DNA of 64,000 bases, taken from the NCBI GenBank assembly GCA_900079765.1, contig LT599017.1, positions 2,511,766 through 2,575,765 on the forward strand. Reading direction: 5' to 3'. This DNA comes from an uncultured Eubacteriales bacterium. GTDB lineage: Bacteria > Bacillota > Clostridia > Oscillospirales > Oscillospiraceae. The notes under the pieces are model-generated. The model was not told the DNA's origin. It did no database searches and was given only the letters and a program-made list of their open reading frames with translations. Both the position numbers and the translations under genes were made by a program. Numbering within the stretch: the first letter of the stretch is position 1; each line of letters begins with the position of its first letter. Positions 8,225-16,392 of this stretch are shown piece by piece.

Positions 8225-8980
8225 GTGGAATACACTATCAAGGCATTGGCGGAGCTGGCGGGGCTGACCACCCGCACCCTGCGTTGGTACGACAGTCTGG
8301 GGCTCCTAAAGCCCCGCCGGGTCACCGAAACGGGCTATCGGCTCTACGGCGGCGCAGAGGTGGATCGGCTCCAGCAGGTTCTCTTCTACCGGGAGTTGGG
8401 GCTGGAGCTGGCGGATATCCGCCGCATCCTGGACGACCCGGCCTTCAACCGTGAGGCGGCGCTGCAGAGCCACCTCGCCGCCCTGGAGGAGCGCAAGACC
8501 CGACTGGAGAACCTTATCCTGACGGTACAACACACATTGAAGGAGGGACAAACCATGTCCGACAGAGAAAAATTCGAGGGCTTTAAGGAAAATGCCCTGA
8601 GAGAGAACGAAGAGAAGTACGGCACGGAAATCCGGGAGAAGTACGGAGAGGACGTTGTGGAGCAGAGCAACAAGCAGTTCCGAAGCCTCACAAAGGCACA
8701 ATTTGAGGAGATGAACAGCCTTGCCGCCCAGATCCAGGAGCGGCTTGAAAAGGCCGTGGCCGGTGGCTTGGAGCCTGTCGGTGAGGAGGGGCTTGCCATC
8801 GCCGCCCTCCACCGACGCTGGCTTACCTTCACCTGGCCCAGCTACTCCCCGCAAGCCCATGCGGGCCTGGGCGAGATGTACGTGGCCGACGAGCGGTTCA
8901 CGGCGTATTACGACGCGAAGGTTCCAGGCTGCGCTGCCTTCCTGCGGGGCGCGATCGGAGCATATGTGAAGACGGTATAA
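8225..8980 (+). CDS. TipA-like MerR family transcriptional regulator
   Basis: A 251-residue regulator. Residues 1-70 are a MerR winged helix (YTIKALAELAGLTTRTLRWYD), about 75-105 form the dimerisation coiled coil, and about 120-250 are a TipAS-type antibiotic-binding domain (EEKYGTEIREKYGEDVV, a C-terminal YVADERFTAYYD). TipAL of Streptomyces binds thiopeptides and related drugs through this domain and activates its own promoter. The start is GTG with CAGGAGGG at 8 bases. A second strong ribosome site inside the gene could yield the ligand-binding domain alone (see 8540-8557). The gene has a 19-bp-spaced promoter of its own. No drug-export gene is directly attached. Confidence 0.9.
   Translation: MEYTIKALAELAGLTTRTLRWYDSLGLLKPRRVTETGYRLYGGAEVDRLQQVLFYRELGLELADIRRILDDPAFNREAALQSHLAALEERKTRLENLILTVQHTLKEGQTMSDREKFEGFKENALRENEEKYGTEIREKYGEDVVEQSNKQFRSLTKAQFEEMNSLAAQIQERLEKAVAGGLEPVGEEGLAIAALHRRWLTFTWPSYSPQAHAGLGEMYVADERFTAYYDAKVPGCAAFLRGAIGAYVKTV
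8540..8557 (+). promoter_or_regulatory. Internal ribosome site and ATG for a TipAS-like short form
   Basis: AAGGAGGG (8540-8547) stands 7 bases before an ATG at 8555 that is in frame with the long form (codon 111). It would produce a 141-residue protein made of the ligand-binding domain only, 8555-8980. In Streptomyces, tipA makes TipAL and a free TipAS of about 144 residues in the same way. The internal site is at least as strong as that of the full gene. Confidence 0.65.
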
Positions 8981-8988
8981 GGGCCGGG

Positions 8989-9022
8989 GGAGCTCGGCGG
9001 GGCAACCCCCACGCCGAGCTCC
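8989..9022 (+). terminator. Hairpin behind the TipA-like gene
   Basis: GGAGCTCGGCG and CGCCGAGCTCC form a stable stem 9 bases past the stop. The following sequence has few T residues, so termination may be weak. Confidence 0.5.
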
Positions 9023-9090
9023 TTGTATCCCCCCTTGCGGACAGTCAAAAAACAATGTAAAATGTCCCTATCCGCAAAGGAGGCCGCACC

Positions 9091-9645
9091 ATGAAAAAGC
9101 TGCATTACAACTCCCCTGTGATCCTGACCTTCTTCTTTCTCTCCCTCGCCGCGCTGCTGCTGGGTTTCGCCACCGGTGGGCAGACCACCCGGGATATCTT
9201 CTCGGTCTATCGCTCCAGCGTTGGTCCCCTCTTCTTTGTGCGCCTCTTCGGTCACGTGCTGGGCCACGCAAGCTGGGACCATTTCACAGGCAACATGGTG
9301 CTCCTGCTGGTGGTGGGCCCTCCGCTGGAGGAGAGGTACGGCAGCCGCACGCTGCTCTTCGGCATCCTGGCCACCGCCCTCATCTCGGGGCTCCTCCAGT
9401 GCGTCCTGTTTCCCGGCGTGGCCCTGCTGGGGGCCAGCGGCATCGTGTTCATGCTCATCATGCTCTCCTCCCTGGCGGGGATGAAGAGCGGCTCGGTTCC
9501 CGTCACCCTCATTCTGGTGGCGGTGCTCTATATGGGTAAGGAGGTCTACTCCGCTCTTTTCGTGCAAAATAATGTGGCAAATTTCATGCACCTGGTGGGC
9601 GGCGCCTGCGGCACCGTCTTTGGATACCTGGTGCGCAGGCGCTGA
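9091..9645 (+). CDS. Rhomboid family intramembrane serine protease
   Basis: A 184-residue polytopic membrane protein with about six hydrophobic segments, close to the minimal rhomboid core. The family's active-site elements are present: His64-x3-Asn68 (HFTGN) on the second helix, the GASG motif with nucleophile Ser116, and His167 (FMHLVGG) on the last helix. Rhomboids cleave transmembrane substrates within the bilayer; the substrate here cannot be inferred. The start ATG follows AAAGGAGG. It converges with the ZIP transporter gene, sharing the terminator at 9659-9686. Confidence 0.85.
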   Translation: MKKLHYNSPVILTFFFLSLAALLLGFATGGQTTRDIFSVYRSSVGPLFFVRLFGHVLGHASWDHFTGNMVLLLVVGPPLEERYGSRTLLFGILATALISGLLQCVLFPGVALLGASGIVFMLIMLSSLAGMKSGSVPVTLILVAVLYMGKEVYSALFVQNNVANFMHLVGGACGTVFGYLVRRR

Positions 9646-9658
9646 CAAATAGACGCGA

Positions 9659-9686
9659 AAGAGCCGCCCGAGGGCGGCTCTTTTTT
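9659..9686 (+). terminator. Terminator of the rhomboid gene (probably bidirectional)
   Basis: AAGAGCCGCCC/GGGCGGCTCTT stem with a TTTTTT run on the plus strand, between convergent genes. Confidence 0.8.
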
Positions 9687-9690
9687 GCGC

Positions 9691-10482
9691 TTATCCCAGC
9701 GCCACATCCAAAACCATCATTACCAAAAACCCAGCCATGACGCCCAGGGTACCCAGGTTGGAGTGCTCACCTAGGTGAGCCTCAGGAATGAGCTCCTCCA
9801 CCACTACGTAGATCATGGCCCCGGCGGCGAAGGACAGGAGCCAAGGCATAAGGTGGACGATGCTGCCCGCCACCAATACGGTGAGGATACCGAAGATGGG
9901 CTCCACAATACCGGAGCCCGCTCCGCTGAGGAAGGCCCGCGTCCGACTCATCCCCTCCTGGCGGAGAGGAAGGGAGATCGCCGCACCTTCAGGAAAATTT
10001 TGGATTCCAATGCCAATTGCCAGGGCCATGGCGGCGGTATAGAGCGCCGGGTCGCTACCATGCTGGGCAGCTAGGGCGAAGGAGAGGCCCACAGCCATAC
10101 CCTCGGGGATGTTATGTAGGGTAACGGCAAATACTAAAAGACTGGTCCGTTTCAGGTGAGACTTCACGCCCTCCGGCTTTTTCGCGCCGGGGTGCAGATG
10201 GGGCAGCAGCGCGTCCAGCGCCATGAGAAACGCCACGCCCAGGATAAACCCGCCCGCCGCTGGGACCCAGCCGACCATACCCGCGGCCTCGGCCTCCTCG
10301 ATGGCGGGGATGAGCAAGGACCAGACCGACGCGGCGATCATTACTCCAGCGGCAAAGCCCAGAAAAATCCGCTGCGCTCCCGCAGTCGCCTGTTTTTTAA
10401 AGAAAAAGACCACTGACGCACCTAAGCTCGTCATTAAAAACGTAAAGCCGGTTCCCATGGCAGCCCATAAAATCGGTTGCAT
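9691..10482 (-). CDS. ZIP family metal transporter
   Basis: A 263-residue polytopic membrane protein of the ZIP (GufA-like) family, which imports divalent cations such as zinc. The metal-binding motifs on TM4 and TM5 are clear: HNIPEGMAVG and NFPEGAAISLPL. A short His-containing loop (LPHLHPGAKK) lies between TM3 and TM4. The ATG at 10482 is chosen because a purine-rich ribosome site (GAGGAAGAG) precedes it; an upstream start at 10557 would add 25 polar residues that do not fit the family. It is monocistronic. The region 10483-10776 upstream holds no gene and no convincing regulatory site. Confidence 0.88.
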   Translation of the reverse strand: MQPILWAAMGTGFTFLMTSLGASVVFFFKKQATAGAQRIFLGFAAGVMIAASVWSLLIPAIEEAEAAGMVGWVPAAGGFILGVAFLMALDALLPHLHPGAKKPEGVKSHLKRTSLLVFAVTLHNIPEGMAVGLSFALAAQHGSDPALYTAAMALAIGIGIQNFPEGAAISLPLRQEGMSRTRAFLSGAGSGIVEPIFGILTVLVAGSIVHLMPWLLSFAAGAMIYVVVEELIPEAHLGEHSNLGTLGVMAGFLVMMVLDVALG

Positions 10483-10776
10483 ATTTCTCTCTTCCTCTCT
10501 CTTTTTCGATGTCTCACATTTATTATGCCCCGCGGGGGAAACGATGTCAAGCGACAAACGTCTCCCTCGTCTTAACGCTGATTTTTGGAAAAAGAATTAA
10601 TTTCAGACAGCATTTTTTATGAAACCTTGCGATGGCGGCGGCGCAGGAAATATTGAAAGCCAAAGGTGTGTTTCATTCCCAGCGGCGCGGGCGCTTTTTT
10701 TGCCGCCGAACGGCCATATTAGAAGAGGCGCGTGAGGTTTGCGCGTCATTTCATTTTTTAAAATAGGGGTGATCCA

Positions 10777-11844
10777 ATGAAGGAGGAGAAACAGGGCCCA
10801 CGCCCCGCGGCCCGGACGGTGGCGGCCGGACTGGCGCTCGTTTTTGCCCTGGGTTTTTGGGGCGGCCCGGCCGCGGCGGCTGAGGTAGACCGGACCGTGG
10901 TTCCGCTGGGCCGGGCCGTAGGCATCAAGATGTTCTCCGACGGGGTGCTGGTCGTCGGCCTGTCGGAGATTGCCACAGCGGATGGAGCCCAGGCCCCCGC
11001 CAGGGCCTGCGGCCTGCGTGAGGGGGACATTATCACGCACATCAACAGCGAAGAAGTAGACACGATTGAGGAAGTCCAGGAGATTTTGCAATCCTCAGGG
11101 GACGAAAAACTCTCCATCCGGGCCATGCGTGGGGACAAGAAGGTGCAGATGACCGTTCAGGCCGCCCAGTGCAGCGCTGACGGCAGCTATAAGCTGGGTG
11201 CCTGGATCCGCGACTCCATGGCAGGCATCGGCACTATGACCTTTTACGATCCCGACTCCGGCTTGTTCGGGGCCCTGGGCCACGGCATCAGCGACGTGGA
11301 CACCGCCATGCTCATGCCCCTTCAATCCGGTTCCATCATGTATGCCGAGGTGACCGGCGTGGAGAAGGGGGCGGCGGGCGCACCCGGCGAGTTGCATGGT
11401 GCGTTCAAGACTGACAAGGACCTGGGCGAGCTGTACGCCAACACCAAGAGCGGCGTCTTTGGCGAACTGGTGGACGACAGCCTGGCCGGTGACGCAAAGC
11501 CCGTCGAGATTGCGTCCAGGAGCGAGGTGCAGGTGGGCAAAGCCACCATCCTCTCTAATATCGCGGGGAACGAGGTTGCCGAGTATGAGGTGGAGATCAC
11601 CCGCCTCTACCCAGAGAATCCGAGTGACACCCGCAACCTCATGCTCAAGGTCACCGACCAGCGGCTCCTGGAGACCACCGGCGGCATCGTACAGGGCATG
11701 AGCGGCAGCCCTATCCTGCAAAACGGCAAGCTGGTGGGCGCGGTCACTCACGTGCTGGTAAATGACCCCACCCAGGGCTATGGCATCCTGGCAGAGAATA
11801 TGTTGGCCCAAGCTGATAGCGAAACGTCGGTTAAAATGTCGTAG
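10777..11844 (+). CDS. spoIVB: SpoIVB peptidase
   Basis: A 355-residue serine protease of family S55. In sporulation SpoIVB is made in the forespore, crosses into the intermembrane space and triggers pro-sigma-K processing. Visible here: an N-terminal signal/anchor (about 13-35), a PDZ domain (about 65-130, ACGLREGDIITHIN), then the protease domain with His169 in LGHGISD, Asp294 and Ser309 in GMSGSP, at the spacing seen in the Bacillus enzyme. The adjacent spo0A downstream is the conserved Firmicute arrangement. The ATG at 10777 has a GGGGTGATCC-type ribosome site. Confidence 0.95.
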   Translation: MKEEKQGPRPAARTVAAGLALVFALGFWGGPAAAAEVDRTVVPLGRAVGIKMFSDGVLVVGLSEIATADGAQAPARACGLREGDIITHINSEEVDTIEEVQEILQSSGDEKLSIRAMRGDKKVQMTVQAAQCSADGSYKLGAWIRDSMAGIGTMTFYDPDSGLFGALGHGISDVDTAMLMPLQSGSIMYAEVTGVEKGAAGAPGELHGAFKTDKDLGELYANTKSGVFGELVDDSLAGDAKPVEIASRSEVQVGKATILSNIAGNEVAEYEVEITRLYPENPSDTRNLMLKVTDQRLLETTGGIVQGMSGSPILQNGKLVGAVTHVLVNDPTQGYGILAENMLAQADSETSVKMS

Positions 11845-11876
11845 CACGTCGACAAGTAACGTCGAAGCACGTCGAA
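11826..11876 (+). promoter_or_regulatory. Array of Spo0A-box-like repeats upstream of spo0A
   Basis: Five GTCG cores occur in a row at 11826, 11838, 11848, 11861 and 11871. The best match the 0A box TGTCGAA at 6 of 7 positions (TGTCGTA at 11837, CGTCGAA at 11860 and 11870). The last four form two pairs with a 10-bp repeat, the spacing at which Spo0A binds tandem boxes. The first cores overlap the end of spoIVB. A weak promoter (TTGCGT 11908-11913, 17 bp, TAAATT) lies between the array and spo0A. Autoregulation is inferred. Confidence 0.55.
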
Positions 11877-12001
11877 TTATTTTTATCCAAAAAATGCCAA
11901 TTCCCTCTTGCGTTTGCTGTCTTATTATGGTAAATTATAGACACCCGGTAAAAATTGCTAAAACTTAGCATGAAGCAGTAACGCTTGGAAAGGATGCGGA
12001 C

Positions 12002-12778
12002 ATGGAGACGAAGAAGAGAATACTGGTAGCCGACGCAGGCGAAGAGTTTCGCCGACTCTTGGTAAACGCAATCTCGGAGGAATCCGATCTTGAGGTGGTA
12101 GCCGACACCTGCGACGGGCAGGAGGTGTGCCGCCTGGCGCAGGAACTGCACCCCGACCTGGTAGCGATGGATCTGGTGCTCACCCGCATGGATGGTCTGG
12201 AAGTTTTGCAGACTATCAATACCATGCTGCCCCGTCCCCGGATTTTGGTGCTGTCCAGCTTTGCGAATGGCCCCTTGGCTGTCCACGCCGCCACGGCCGG
12301 GGCGGATTACTATCTCATGAAACCGGCGAAGCTCTCCACGGTAGTGGAGCGTATCCGCCAGCTCTGCGGGCAGTCCTTGCTGGAGATGCCCCAGGAGACG
12401 CCTAACCGCTCCAGCAGCCGGGAGCAGAGCCTGGAGAGCACGGTCACCGCCATTATCCACGAGATCGGCGTACCGGCCCATATCAAAGGCTACCAATATC
12501 TCCGCGAAGCCATTATCATCGCGGTGGAGGACATGGAGGTCATCAACGCCGTAACTAAAATCCTCTACCCCGAAGTGGCAAAGCGGTTTTCCACCACCGC
12601 ATCCCGCGTAGAACGGGCCATTCGCCATGCTATTGAAGTGGCCTGGGACCGAGGCGACCTGGAGACTTTACAAAAGTATTTTGGCTATACGGTTTCCAAC
12701 GCCAAGGGCAAACCCACCAACAGTGAATTCATCGCCATGATCGCCGACCGACTGCAATTGCAGCGAAAAGAAAAATAA
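12002..12778 (+). CDS. spo0A: Sporulation transcription factor Spo0A
   Basis: The 258-residue master regulator of entry into sporulation. Residues 1-125 form a receiver with phospho-acceptor Asp57 ([11 protein letters not shown]) and the conserved Lys in YLMKPA. Residues about 145-258 form the Spo0A effector domain, with the highly conserved recognition segment [18 protein letters not shown]. The receiver departs from the standard: the usual acidic pair ADD is ADA, and the Pro of the MP motif after Asp57 is missing (LVLTR). GGAAAGGATG precedes the ATG. It lies 157 bases after spoIVB, with 0A-like boxes between. Confidence 0.96.
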   Translation: METKKRILVADAGEEFRRLLVNAISEESDLEVVADTCDGQEVCRLAQELHPDLVAMDLVLTRMDGLEVLQTINTMLPRPRILVLSSFANGPLAVHAATAGADYYLMKPAKLSTVVERIRQLCGQSLLEMPQETPNRSSSREQSLESTVTAIIHEIGVPAHIKGYQYLREAIIIAVEDMEVINAVTKILYPEVAKRFSTTASRVERAIRHAIEVAWDRGDLETLQKYFGYTVSNAKGKPTNSEFIAMIADRLQLQRKEK

Positions 12779-12832
12779 AAAGCAACCGCTCCCCATTGTA
12801 CCGCAGTTAATAACGCCATTTGTATAGCGATG

Positions 12833-12882
12833 AACACTCCCAGTTTATTGGGTTGAAGAACCTGTGAACTGGGGGTGTTTTT
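12833..12882 (+). terminator. Terminator of spo0A
   Basis: Imperfect stem of AACACTCCCAGTTTA with TGAACTGGGGGTGTT and a T-run, 55 bases after the stop. Confidence 0.65.
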
Positions 12883-12918
12883 CATGCAAAGAGATATGTT
12901 AAAGGCGGGATTTCTAAC

Positions 12919-13914
12919 CTAGGCTCCTTGATAAGCGTATATACTGCCGTCGCACTCGGGATGGTACATGCTGATAATCGTGTGGTCTACTGCAACTTGT
13001 TTGTCTGTCAGGCAAAAATACCGGTTTTCATTTAATTGCATCCATAGCGTATCCACATGGTAATAACCGTCATCCAGTTTGATAATATTCCAAGCGTGAT
13101 CTCCTGAGGCGACATTACCGGACACTACAAGACTGAACAAACCAGAGCGCTTGCAAAGGTAGTCGTAAGTTTGCGCGAAGCCTTGGCAAACAGCGAGGCG
13201 GTTAACCAGCGCACCGTAGACTCCTGAGTCGTCAAGGAACTGCCTCATTGCAACTTGCGGAAAATCGTAATCAAAGGCAGTTTCCTCACAGAGTTTTTTT
13301 GCAATATACCAGTATTTATCGTAGTCGCTCATTGACGAACTCAACCCGGACAAGATGGCATCCGCGGCTGCCTCCGCATCACGAATCGCCTGACGGACAT
13401 CTTGCGTATTTCCAAAGATATGCTGATCGTCCATATCTGTAAACCGGATTGAGTCGCTCGTCTTTTCAGCGGTAATGGTGTTAAAATACTGTGCGATAAT
13501 CGGATTATCCCACTTCACGTCCATCAAGAGATCGTCGCCGTCGACTGTGGAACCAGGATTCCTAAGCTCATATGCAAAGGGCTGCGTATCCGAGTCGTTA
13601 TTGATCCAGGCTTGGATGGCATCGTACAGCTCCAGATAAGCCGCTTGCTGTGAGGAATCAAGCATATTGTAGTAATACCACAACGATTCCATCGGCATGT
13701 CAGCTTGAGCCGGCACCGAAGCAGCGGGGCCGCTTGGCGCATTCGTCTGGGGCGTAACATCGTCTGCGGCAGGCGTGCTTGACTGCACCGCCGCGCTTGC
13801 GCCCGGCACACCGGAGCTGTCGTTATTGTTTTGCGAGCAGGAGCATAGCCCACTCAACAGTGCGGCTGTGAGTGCAAAGGCGGTAATTCTTTTCGTAATA
13901 TTCATGGTTTTCAT
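12919..13914 (-). CDS. Transglutaminase-like domain lipoprotein
   Basis: A 331-residue exported protein. A signal segment ends in LCSC, so Cys24 or Cys26 would be the lipidated residue; a Ser/Pro/Ala-rich linker runs to about 75. The C-terminal part has a papain-like transglutaminase core: Cys in AVCQGFAQTYDYL, His in SGDHAWNI and Asp in YYHVDTLW, so a full Cys-His-Asp triad. Such proteins may act as surface proteases or cross-linkers; the substrate is unknown. The ATG at 13914 is supported by GTGGAGG five bases upstream. Base composition is clearly lower in GC than the neighbours, and no partner gene is attached, which hints at acquisition. Confidence 0.75.
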   Translation of the reverse strand: MKTMNITKRITAFALTAALLSGLCSCSQNNNDSSGVPGASAAVQSSTPAADDVTPQTNAPSGPAASVPAQADMPMESLWYYYNMLDSSQQAAYLELYDAIQAWINNDSDTQPFAYELRNPGSTVDGDDLLMDVKWDNPIIAQYFNTITAEKTSDSIRFTDMDDQHIFGNTQDVRQAIRDAEAAADAILSGLSSSMSDYDKYWYIAKKLCEETAFDYDFPQVAMRQFLDDSGVYGALVNRLAVCQGFAQTYDYLCKRSGLFSLVVSGNVASGDHAWNIIKLDDGYYHVDTLWMQLNENRYFCLTDKQVAVDHTIISMYHPECDGSIYAYQGA

Positions 13915-14022
13915 GCTAGCCTCCACGATCAATATGCCTGGCGTCAAATTACTTATGCATACCCGGTATAAAGCAAGGAAAAATATAAAAAGCTAATTAC
14001 ATTTGAAAAGGAGTGAGAAAAC

Positions 14023-14340
14023 TTGGATGTAATACAAGAGAATCTGCACTATTTTATAGAAAAGCATGGTAGTATTTATGAAGCCTATGAGGAATATGGC
14101 AACAAGCTGCATGAGGAGGGGGGGCCTCTTGACAGTAAAACAAGGTGGCTGATCAAGGTGGCTATTTCGGCCTCCTGCCAATATGAATTCGCGCTCAGAA
14201 CCCATATAAGAAAAGCTGTTGCAAACGGCTGTACAAAAGAAGAAATAGAGCACGCTGTTTTACTGGTTGCACCCACCGGAGGTTTTCCAAAGATGATGGA
14301 AGCCTTGTTGGTGTTAAGGGACGAGTTGTGGGATCGTTGA
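14023..14340 (+). CDS. Carboxymuconolactone decarboxylase (AhpD-like) family protein
   Basis: A 105-residue single-domain protein of the AhpD/CMD superfamily, recognised from KTRWLIKVAISASCQYEFALRTH and KEEIEHAVLL followed by a Gly-containing helix. True AhpD has a redox CxxC before the conserved His; here only the first Cys remains (CQYE), so peroxidase-linked disulfide chemistry is doubtful. The start is probably TTG with AAGGAG nine bases upstream. It is divergent from the transglutaminase-like gene and shares its lower GC content. No function can be assigned beyond the family. Bases 14341-14438 hold nothing recognisable. Confidence 0.7.
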   Translation: MDVIQENLHYFIEKHGSIYEAYEEYGNKLHEEGGPLDSKTRWLIKVAISASCQYEFALRTHIRKAVANGCTKEEIEHAVLLVAPTGGFPKMMEALLVLRDELWDR

Positions 14341-14438
14341 TCATTATCTATAGATAACTTAATAACGTGCAGACACTCTATGAAATGAAACGATGCCTCC
14401 ATGATGGGTTTCCATAATTCTTCACTACGTAGATTTTA

Positions 14439-14464
14439 CCCCCCGGCCGATTGGGCCGGGGGGC
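14439..14464 (-). terminator. Terminator of the SLH lipoprotein gene
   Basis: Perfect CCCCCCGGCC/GGCCGGGGGG stem just after the stop; the minus strand continues TAAAAT, so the T-run is weak. Confidence 0.6.
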
Positions 14465-14469
14465 AATTT

Positions 14470-16263
14470 TTAACTCTCCATTGCCCTCAATAGCAAAACC
14501 GCTGCGGTGGCCCGGGTAATTGGCGCGTCGGGCGTAAAGGTCCCGTCTTCGTTCCCCGTCACGAGTCCCAGCTCTACCGCCTTGGCTATGTAATAGGCAT
14601 CCTCCTTCACGTCGGGAAACCCCGTCTCCGGAGTGCTCCCGTCGTCTTCATACCCCAGGGCCCGCACCAGGAGCTTTACCACCTCGGCCCGGCTCATGGG
14701 CCGGCCTTCATTAAAGCCATTCGGATAGTCCCCCGCATCCAGATAGCCCGCGTGGAAGAGAGGCACGAGGTACGGCTCCGACCAGGTCCCCGCTGTGTCG
14801 GGCACTGGGTTATCATAGAGGTGGGCGGCCAGGACGGTGCCGTTTAAAAGGCGTATGGAGGAGAAAACCAGCTTACACATGGCCCCTCGTGTCATAGACT
14901 CCTCAGGGGCGTAGGTCCCGTCGTCCTTGCCGGTGACCACCCCCATCGCCCCCAGCTTCCCATAGTATTTCGCCGCCCAATAGGTCCGCTCGCCCACCGG
15001 CAGGCGGGCAAGCCACGCAAGGCTTTCTGCGTCGGGCCCCGTATCCACTCCGGCGTACTCGCTCAGATAAAGGTCCCACAGATCCTTGTTGTCCGCCAAA
15101 AACTGATAGCGGAAGTGGACCTCCCCTGCTACCTCGGCAATAGTCTTGTTCAGCGCAAGCTGCGCTGCAATGGCGGAAACGCCGTACCAGGCAGAGCTTG
15201 GATCCGCGCTGCCCGCCATATAGTCGGCCATGCCGATGTAGAGCTTGACCCCCGTGCCCTTCACCGTGTTGACCCACCACTGGGCCACCGTCTTGTAGTC
15301 CATGGTCTTGTGGCCGATATACCAGTAGATTTGGGGGCAAATATAGTCGATCCACCCCTCCTTGACCCACTTACGGCTATCTGCATAGGAGGCGGAATAG
15401 CTCTCGTACCCGCCCGTAGTGGCAGACCCCAGCGGGTCGCTCTTCGCGTCCCGCCACACGCCGGAGGGCGACACACCGAAGGAGAGCCCCGCCTTGATGG
15501 CGTGGAGCCGTGTGTCCAGCGTCTTGATGAGCTGGTTCACATTGTCCCTCCGCCAGTCGGCGCGGTCGGAGAAACTGCCGCCGTACTTCGCGAAGGTGGC
15601 GTCGTCTTTGAAGGTTTTGCCGGGATAAAAGTAGTCGTCCAAATGCACCCCGTCAACGTCATAATTACGGACAATTTCCTCAGCTCCCTGCACCACCAGC
15701 TCCCGCACCTCGGGAATACCGGGGTCCAGGTAGTAGTTGTTCTCGTACTCTATCACCCATTCTGGGTGCTGTTTGGCGGGGCTGCCCGCCGACAAGGCGG
15801 CAAACTCCTGCGCCCCCTTTTTGGTCACCCGGTAGGGGTTAAGCCAGGCATGGAGCTCCAGCCCCAAGGCGTGTGCCTGCTCTACCCAGTATTCCAGAGG
15901 GTCGAACGCATCCTTCGGAGCCGTGGCCTGGCTTCCGGTGAGCCAGGCGCTCCAGGGGTACAGCTCTGAGGGGTAGATCGCGTCACAGGAGGGACGCACC
16001 TGCAAAATCACCGCGTTCATCCCAAGCTCCGCCGCATTGCTCAGTATCTTGTCTGCCTCCCGTTTTAGGGCAGCAGGGTCTGCGGTGGCCTTGGAGGGGT
16101 AGTCCAGGTTGTATACCGTAGACACCCATACCGCCCGCATGTCCCCCCGGGCGTTGCTTTCCCGCACAGGCGGAGTCTCCCCGCCGGTGGGTGCCGTACA
16201 GCCGCTCAAAACCAGCAGCACGCCCAGGCAAGCCGCCAGTATCCTCTTTCCGTATCCGCCCAT
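14470..16263 (-). CDS. GHL10/DUF187 glycosidase-like lipoprotein with S-layer homology domains
   Basis: A 597-residue secreted protein. The signal peptide ends in a lipobox (LVLSGC, Cys22). Residues about 42-350 are a glycosyl-hydrolase-like barrel of the GHL10 family (MRAVWVSTVYNLDYPS, LQVRPSCDAIYPSELYPWS, DGVHLDDYFYP), thought to act on cell-wall or related glycans. The C-terminal part, about 430-597, has three SLH repeats, recognised by GKDDGTYAPEESMTRGAM, GFNEGRPMSRAEVVKLL and GNEDGTFTPDAPITRATA. SLH domains bind pyruvylated wall polymers, so the protein has two possible anchors, lipid and wall. An inverted repeat at 16316-16360 lies upstream, before the MarR gene. Confidence 0.82.
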   Translation of the reverse strand: MGGYGKRILAACLGVLLVLSGCTAPTGGETPPVRESNARGDMRAVWVSTVYNLDYPSKATADPAALKREADKILSNAAELGMNAVILQVRPSCDAIYPSELYPWSAWLTGSQATAPKDAFDPLEYWVEQAHALGLELHAWLNPYRVTKKGAQEFAALSAGSPAKQHPEWVIEYENNYYLDPGIPEVRELVVQGAEEIVRNYDVDGVHLDDYFYPGKTFKDDATFAKYGGSFSDRADWRRDNVNQLIKTLDTRLHAIKAGLSFGVSPSGVWRDAKSDPLGSATTGGYESYSASYADSRKWVKEGWIDYICPQIYWYIGHKTMDYKTVAQWWVNTVKGTGVKLYIGMADYMAGSADPSSAWYGVSAIAAQLALNKTIAEVAGEVHFRYQFLADNKDLWDLYLSEYAGVDTGPDAESLAWLARLPVGERTYWAAKYYGKLGAMGVVTGKDDGTYAPEESMTRGAMCKLVFSSIRLLNGTVLAAHLYDNPVPDTAGTWSEPYLVPLFHAGYLDAGDYPNGFNEGRPMSRAEVVKLLVRALGYEDDGSTPETGFPDVKEDAYYIAKAVELGLVTGNEDGTFTPDAPITRATAAVLLLRAMES

Positions 16264-16315
16264 ACCAAGTACCCCCGATTTTTCTCTCTATTATCTCTTC
16301 CCCATTGAGGAGGAA

Positions 16316-16360
16316 AATACGCCGGATTATGGTATATACTGTACCATAATCCGGCGTATT
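16316..16360. repeat. Perfect 19-bp inverted repeat between marR-like and SLH lipoprotein genes
   Basis: Arms of 19 bp (AATACGCCGGATTATGGTA and its exact complement) surround a 7-base loop. It lies after the MarR stop on the minus strand and ahead of the lipoprotein gene. It may act as the terminator of the ABC-MarR operon, although the following bases (TTTTCC) give only a short T-run, or it may be a small inserted palindromic element. Confidence 0.7.
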
Positions 16361-16392
16361 TGGGTAGACATAATCAAACTTTATTGTATACC

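Noticed and set aside
11845-12001. Sigma-H promoter of spo0A
   Set aside because: No clear AGGAATT/GAAT pair at the right spacing; only a weak sigma-A-like match was noted.
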